A stretch of 64,000 bases of DNA from positions 1,178,001-1,242,000 of the forward strand of contig NZ_CP031969.1 of NCBI RefSeq assembly GCF_003443735.1, in the 5' to 3' direction. The translations under genes and the position numbers were made by a program. Each line of letters begins with the position of its first letter. Within the stretch, counting starts at the first letter, position 1. Below are positions 59,700 through 64,000 of this stretch, piece by piece. Source of the DNA: Streptomyces sp. CC0208. Its GTDB lineage: Bacteria; Actinomycetota; Actinomycetes; Streptomycetales; Streptomycetaceae. A model generated the notes under the pieces. That model saw only the letters and a program-made list of their open reading frames with translations. It had not been told where the DNA came from and did no database searches.

Positions 59700-61912
59700 T
59701 GCACCCCCGAAGAGCAGTGATGCACCCCCGCAGAGCTCTGACCGTCCTGTTGGCCGCCCTGCTGATGGTGCTCGGCCTCCAGTCGACGTCCCAGGCACGG
59801 CCCGACGCGGTCCCGGCGGCGGCCCAGACCCTCACCTGGACCGCCGGCGACGACATCACCAGGTACACCTCGGTCCCGACGACGGCCGTCGCGGGCACGG
59901 CCACGATCGTCTTCGAGAACAGCAAGGCCACCGGCAACACCACCGGAATGCCGCACACGTTGACCTTCGTGTCCAGTGACCCCGAGTTCAACGACGACGT
60001 CGAACTCAACATCCTCGCCAACCCGAACGACGACATGGGCGGCCGCCACACCGCCGAGGTCACGCTCACCCCGGGCCGGTACTTCTACCACTGCACGATC
60101 CCGGGCCACGGCCAGATGCAGGGCATCCTCGTGGTGACCGAGGGCAGCGGCCAGGACACCACCGCGCCCTCGGCAGCTGCCCAGGTGACCGGCACGCAGA
60201 ACGCGCAGGGCCAGTACGTCGGTTCGGCGAGCGTGGCGGTCACGGCGACCGACGAGGCCGGGGGCTCCGGTCTCGACCGGATCGAGTACGCGACCGGGGA
60301 CGCGGGCGCCTGGCAGCCGTACACCGCCCCCGTCGTCGTCGACCAGGTGGGCAGCCACAAGGTCCGCTACCGGGCCGTCGACAAGGCGGGCAACGTCTCC
60401 ACCGAAAGGAGCGTCGACTTCACGGTCGTCGCGCCGCCCTCCGACGACACCGCCCCGCCGGACACCTCGGCGACGGTGAGCGGCGAGCAGAACCCGGACG
60501 GGACCTACATCGACATGGCCACGGTGACCGTGTCGGCCTCCGACACCGGATCCGGGGTCAACACCATCGAGTACGCGGTGAACGGCGGGAGTTGGCAGCC
60601 GTACACCATGCCCGTGATGGTGCACCAGGTCGGCTCCCACAGCGTGCGCTACCGGGCGACCGACAAGGCGGGCAACGTGGCCGCCGAGAAGAGCGTCCGG
60701 TTCACGGTGGTCGCGGCCGCACCGCAGGACACCATCCCGCCGGTGACCGGTGTGACCGTGGACGGCACGCGGAACTCCGACGGGGCGTACGTGGGCAACG
60801 CCAGGGTGACCGTGAGCGCCACGGACCAGGGCGGTTCGGGTGTGGCCGGGGTCGAGTACTCGATCGACGCGGGTCCCTACCTCGCGTACACCGCCGCGGT
60901 GGTCGTCGACCGGGCGGGCACGCACACCCTGGCGTACCGGGCGACGGACAAGGCGGGCAACACCTCGGCCGCGCGCACGGTGACCTTCACGGTGGTCGCC
61001 GGCCAGGTCCCGGCGCCCAACTGTGCCGAGTTCGACGAGCGGTTGACGGTGATCGTCGGCAGGGTCGACTCCGGGGTGCCGAACCGGATCACCAACAGCC
61101 GGTGCCGGATCAACGAGTTGATCGAGGACGAGAAGGAGTGGACGTCCCACGCGCTGTTCCTCAAGCACGTGAAGACCGTCCTGGACAAGCTCTTCCGGGA
61201 GGGGGTCGTCGACGAGCGCGAGTACGACGCGATCGACGCGGCGGCCCGGGAGTCCGGGATCGGCAGGCCCGGGCAGACCGAGGGCTACCGCACGATCCTC
61301 GACGGCAGCGCGGCCTCCTTCGCCAAGTGGCAGCAGGTGGGCGGCGGTTCCTTCGCACCGAACGGCGACGGTTCGATCACCTCCGGCACCACGAGGGACG
61401 GCCTCGGCATGCTCTGGTTCCCGGAGCGCAAGTACGGCGACTTCTCGCTCAAGCTCCAGTGGCGGGACGACGCCCCGGGCACCGGGAACGCCAACTCCGG
61501 GGTGTTCGTGCGGTTCCCGTGGGTCCACGACAACCCGGAGGAGCCCCGGCCCGAGTGGGCGGCCATCAAGTACGGCCACGAGGTGCAGGTGTTCGACCGG
61601 CCCGACGGCGACCTGTACAAGACCGGGTCGATCTACGGCTTCGACCGAGTGGGGCTCGCCGGTGCCGGCGTCACCCAGAAGGGCACGTGGAACGACTACG
61701 AGATCCGGGTGGTCGACCAGCACTACTCGGTCTACCGCAACGGTGTGCTGATCAACGAGTTCGACAACCTCGGGGGCCAGGACTTCTACCCCGCCCGCTC
61801 GGACGACCCGGGCACGGACGGACGGCGGTTCTCCTCCGGCTACATCGGACTCCAGGTGCACAGCACGACGGACGTGATCTCGTACCGGGACGTGCGGATC
61901 AAGGAGCTGTAG
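59699..61912 (+). CDS. Secreted cupredoxin, Ig-like repeats and DUF1080 (3-keto-glycoside hydrolase type) protein
   Basis: A 737-residue exported protein. After the signal peptide (to about residue 37) comes a plastocyanin-like domain with copper ligands in MPHTLTF and YFYHCTIPGHGQMQG. Three Ig-like OmpL47-type repeats of about 95 residues follow, each containing a GSGxxxIEYA-like strand and a RATDKAGN turn. After a linker, the DUF1080/laminarin-like lectin domain carries NANSGVFVRFPW and GHEVQVFDRPDGD and ends ISYRDVRIKEL. The Met at 59699 overlaps the upstream stop and has AGGAGGG. A 21-bp imperfect duplication gives an alternative Met seven codons on. It forms an operon with the ThuA/propeller gene. 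Confidence 0.85.
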   Translation: MHPRRAVMHPRRALTVLLAALLMVLGLQSTSQARPDAVPAAAQTLTWTAGDDITRYTSVPTTAVAGTATIVFENSKATGNTTGMPHTLTFVSSDPEFNDDVELNILANPNDDMGGRHTAEVTLTPGRYFYHCTIPGHGQMQGILVVTEGSGQDTTAPSAAAQVTGTQNAQGQYVGSASVAVTATDEAGGSGLDRIEYATGDAGAWQPYTAPVVVDQVGSHKVRYRAVDKAGNVSTERSVDFTVVAPPSDDTAPPDTSATVSGEQNPDGTYIDMATVTVSASDTGSGVNTIEYAVNGGSWQPYTMPVMVHQVGSHSVRYRATDKAGNVAAEKSVRFTVVAAAPQDTIPPVTGVTVDGTRNSDGAYVGNARVTVSATDQGGSGVAGVEYSIDAGPYLAYTAAVVVDRAGTHTLAYRATDKAGNTSAARTVTFTVVAGQVPAPNCAEFDERLTVIVGRVDSGVPNRITNSRCRINELIEDEKEWTSHALFLKHVKTVLDKLFREGVVDEREYDAIDAAARESGIGRPGQTEGYRTILDGSAASFAKWQQVGGGSFAPNGDGSITSGTTRDGLGMLWFPERKYGDFSLKLQWRDDAPGTGNANSGVFVRFPWVHDNPEEPRPEWAAIKYGHEVQVFDRPDGDLYKTGSIYGFDRVGLAGAGVTQKGTWNDYEIRVVDQHYSVYRNGVLINEFDNLGGQDFYPARSDDPGTDGRRFSSGYIGLQVHSTTDVISYRDVRIKEL

Positions 61913-62924
61913 TACCAGGCTTCTTGGCGCGGCTCGGCTGTACCCGCTTGGGCTCCCCCGGCATCTTCGGATACTCGGGCGGGTACGGCAGATCGCCCAG
62001 CCCGTGGTCGTGCTCGTCACGACGGGCCAGGTCCAGGAGGGCGTCCAGCGAGAAGGCGTGATCGTCCATGTCCGCGTGCACGTCGCCGAGTTCGGCGAAG
62101 CGCGCGGGCATGGTCGCGATGTCGAAGTCCTGGGGGTGCGCCTGGCCGACCTCCTCCCAGCGCAGGGGCGCCGAGACGGGGGCGTGCGGGCGCGGCCGTA
62201 CCGAGTATGCGGAGGCGATCGTGCGGTCGCGGGCCGTCTGGTTGTAGTCGATGAAGATGCGCTCGCCCCGCTCCTCCTTCCACCACTTGATGGTCACGTG
62301 GTCCGGCATCCGGCGTTCCATCTCGCGCCCGACCGCGATCGCGGCCCGCCGCACCTGGGTGAAGGTCCAGCGCGGTTCGATGGGCACGAAGACATGCAGA
62401 CCGCGACCGCCGGAGGTCTTGGGCCAGCCGCGCAGACCGCCGAACTCCTCCAGGACCGAACGCAGTTCATGCGCGGCGCGCACGGCGTCGTCGTAGTCCG
62501 TGCCGGGCTGCGGGTCGAGGTCGATGCGCAGTTCGTCGGGGTGGTCGACGTCCTCGCGGCGGACCGGCCAGGGGTGGAAGGTGAGCGTGCCGTACTGGGC
62601 GGCCCACAGCACGGCGGCCTCCTCGGTGGGGCACATCTCGTCGGCGCTGCGGCCGCTGGGGAAGGTGATGTGGGCGGTCGGGATCCAGTCGGGCATGTTC
62701 TTGGGCGCCCGCTTCTGGAAGAAGTTCTCGCCGGTCACGCCGTCCGGGTAGCGCTCCAGGGTGGTGGGGCGGTTCCGCAGGGCGCGCAGGATGCCGGGGG
62801 CGACGGCCTGGTAGTAGCGGGCGAGGTCCAGCTTGGTGAACCCGCGCTCCGGGAAGAAGATCTTGTCCGGGCTGGACAGCCGTACGGTCCGGCCGCCCGC
62901 CTCCAGCTCCACCGCGTCACCCAT
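61899..62924 (-). CDS. LigD-type DNA polymerase/primase domain protein
   Basis: A 341-residue stand-alone LigD polymerase (archaeo-eukaryotic primase fold). Visible are the catalytic acidic pair in ELRIDLDPQPGTDY, YPDGVTGENFFQKRAPKNMP near residue 60, and KTSGGRGLHVFVPI near residue 165. These enzymes fill gaps and add nucleotides during non-homologous end joining. ATG at 62924 is preferred as it begins just before the conserved region; ATG at 62960 is possible, and neither has a ribosome site. It is divergent from a separate ligase gene, so the polymerase and ligase functions are split here. The C-terminus overlaps the DUF1080 gene by 14 bases. Confidence 0.9.
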   Translation of the reverse strand: MGDAVELEAGGRTVRLSSPDKIFFPERGFTKLDLARYYQAVAPGILRALRNRPTTLERYPDGVTGENFFQKRAPKNMPDWIPTAHITFPSGRSADEMCPTEEAAVLWAAQYGTLTFHPWPVRREDVDHPDELRIDLDPQPGTDYDDAVRAAHELRSVLEEFGGLRGWPKTSGGRGLHVFVPIEPRWTFTQVRRAAIAVGREMERRMPDHVTIKWWKEERGERIFIDYNQTARDRTIASAYSVRPRPHAPVSAPLRWEEVGQAHPQDFDIATMPARFAELGDVHADMDDHAFSLDALLDLARRDEHDHGLGDLPYPPEYPKMPGEPKRVQPSRAKKPGTTAP

Positions 62925-62989
62925 GCGAGCCACGGTAAGCGAGCCCGGCATATCAGGCATTTCGGGGCATGCGCGTGCAGAATCGGACC

Positions 62990-64000
62990 ATGGATCTGCC
63001 GGTGATGCCCCCTGTGAAGCCCATGCTCGCCAAGTCGGTGGCGAAGATCCCCCCGGACATGCACTACGAGGCGAAGTGGGACGGCTTCCGGGCCATCGTG
63101 TTCCGGGACGGCCCGGAGGTCGAGCTGGGCAGTCGTACCGGCAAGACGCTGACCAGGTACTTTCCCGAACTGGTGGAGGCGCTGCGGGAGCGGCTGCCCG
63201 AGCGCTGTGTGATGGACGGGGAGATCGTCATCGCCCGGGAGGGGCACCTCGACTTCGACGCGCTGAGCGAGCGGATCCATCCGGCGGCGTCGCGGGTACG
63301 GACACTCGCGGAGCGCACGCCGGCCTCCTTCGTCGCCTTCGACCTGCTGGCACTCCAGGACGAGTCACTGCTGGACGTCCCGCTGACCGACCGCCGGAAA
63401 CTGCTCACCACGGCACTGTCCCAGACGACCCCGCCGGTGCACGTGGCGCCGTCGACCACGGACATCGACGTGGCCCGGCAGTGGTTCGAGGAGTACGAGG
63501 GCGCGGGCCTGGACGGGGTCATCGCCAAGCCGCTCACCCTGCGCTATCTCCAGGACGAACGCGCCATGTTCAAGATCAAGCACGAGCGCACGGCGGACGT
63601 GGTGGTCGCGGGCTACCGGCTGCACAAGAGCGGCCCGGTCGTCGGCTCCCTGCTGCTCGGCCTGCACGACGACCGGGGCACCCTGCAGCACGTCGGCGTG
63701 TCCGCGGCCTTCCCCATGAAGCGGCGCGCCGAGCTGATCGAGGAGCTGGAGCCGCTGCGGATGCGGGACGCGTCCGGGCATCCGTGGGCGGCCTGGGCCG
63801 AGGAGGCCGCCCACGAGAGCGCCCGGCTGCCCGGGGCTCCGAGCCGCTGGTCGGGCAAGAAGGACCTGTCCTGGGTGCCGCTCAGGCCGGAGCGGGTGGC
63901 GGAGGTGGCGTACGACCACATGGAGAACGGCGTACGGTTCCGCCACACCGCCCGCTTCCGCCGCTGGCGGCCCGACCGGACCCCGGAGAGCTGCACGTAC
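62990..64000 (+). CDS. ATP-dependent DNA ligase (LigC type), 3' end beyond the window
   Basis: At least 337 residues. Adenylation Lys in HYEAKWDGFRAIVFRDG (about residue 29), then RYFPELVEALRERLPERCVM, DGEIVIAREG (motif III region), GLDGVIAKPLTLRYL (motif IV), and MFKIKHERTADVVVAGYRLH (motif V), followed by the OB-fold region with SAAFPMKRRAELI and RFRRWRPDR. It has only the ligase and OB domains, without polymerase or nuclease. It seals nicks with ATP in end joining or repair, probably with the divergent polymerase. The stop codon lies outside the window. The two start codons are 65 bases apart. Confidence 0.9.
   Translation, partial: MDLPVMPPVKPMLAKSVAKIPPDMHYEAKWDGFRAIVFRDGPEVELGSRTGKTLTRYFPELVEALRERLPERCVMDGEIVIAREGHLDFDALSERIHPAASRVRTLAERTPASFVAFDLLALQDESLLDVPLTDRRKLLTTALSQTTPPVHVAPSTTDIDVARQWFEEYEGAGLDGVIAKPLTLRYLQDERAMFKIKHERTADVVVAGYRLHKSGPVVGSLLLGLHDDRGTLQHVGVSAAFPMKRRAELIEELEPLRMRDASGHPWAAWAEEAAHESARLPGAPSRWSGKKDLSWVPLRPERVAEVAYDHMENGVRFRHTARFRRWRPDRTPESCTY

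Noticed and set aside
57210..59798. An 862-residue minus-strand frame opposite the ThuA/propeller gene
   Set aside because: Antisense shadow of a gene with clear signal peptide, domains and ribosome site; no recognisable domain of its own.
56037..62000. A biosynthetic gene cluster around the laccase
   Set aside because: No synthase, tailoring or export genes of a natural-product pathway are present; the large proteins are carbohydrate/copper secreted proteins.
59642..62020. A 792-residue minus-strand frame opposite the cupredoxin/DUF1080 gene
   Set aside because: Its composition reflects the complement of the repeats; no independent motif or ribosome site.

Overview
The DNA is very GC-rich, genes tend to start with GTG or ATG behind GGAGG-type ribosome sites, and the content includes an SsgA-like sporulation protein, a WhiB-family regulator, a two-domain small laccase and an LPFR-motif small protein. 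Together these point to a Streptomyces or very close relative. From memory, the gene order from about 32 kb to the right end resembles the S. coelicolor stretch that carries fadB/fadA, ssgD, a WhiB-like gene, the small laccase and DNA-ligase genes. I could not check this by alignment. No rRNA, tRNA, CRISPR array, prophage or antibiotic gene cluster was seen.

0-15.4 kb looks accessory and catabolic. A pyruvate dehydrogenase E1 fragment is cut off next to transposase debris. A tightly coupled five-gene minus-strand operon follows: ring-cleavage dioxygenase, fumarylacetoacetase-like hydrolase, flavin hydroxylase, acetoacetate-CoA ligase and a DoxX membrane protein, with a divergent TetR regulator. 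Next come a TetR/lipid-binding-protein pair, a DHA2-type drug exporter, and a peroxide-related trio (catalase-like, DyP-type peroxidase and an unnamed partner) beside a second, paralogous TetR gene.

15.4-35 kb holds a DUF4331/TPR/TetR unit with three matching operators, in which the DUF4331 gene is frameshifted by a 14-bp tandem duplication. It also holds a SalK-family remnant, the transcription accessory protein Tex, an ABC-F ATPase, a BCCT transporter, three secreted peptidases, an amino-acid permease and a MerR regulator. Two broken genes (DUF6766 and a PfkB kinase) lie at 31.8-32.6 kb, and the DUF6766 gene carries an internal inversion.

35-49 kb begins with a four-gene acyl-CoA degradation operon (CoA-transferase/racemase, acyl-CoA dehydrogenase, thiolase, FadB-like protein). 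It continues with endonuclease V, a YciI protein, a secreted beta-propeller protein, an SsgA-like protein (probably SsgD), a GPP34 protein and a second ABC-F ATPase with a long leader. Several pseudogenes are interspersed.

49-64 kb holds dimethylargininase, an acyl-ACP desaturase behind three phased operators, a WhiB regulator beside an imperfect tandem repeat, a glyoxalase-fold protein, a LacI regulator and an ornithine-cyclodeaminase-like enzyme. The small laccase is divergent from two very large secreted proteins (ThuA plus sugar-dehydrogenase propeller; cupredoxin plus Ig-like repeats plus DUF1080). The window ends with a divergent LigD-type polymerase and ATP-dependent DNA ligase pair. 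At least ten gene remnants and five short tandem duplications suggest ongoing small-scale decay.
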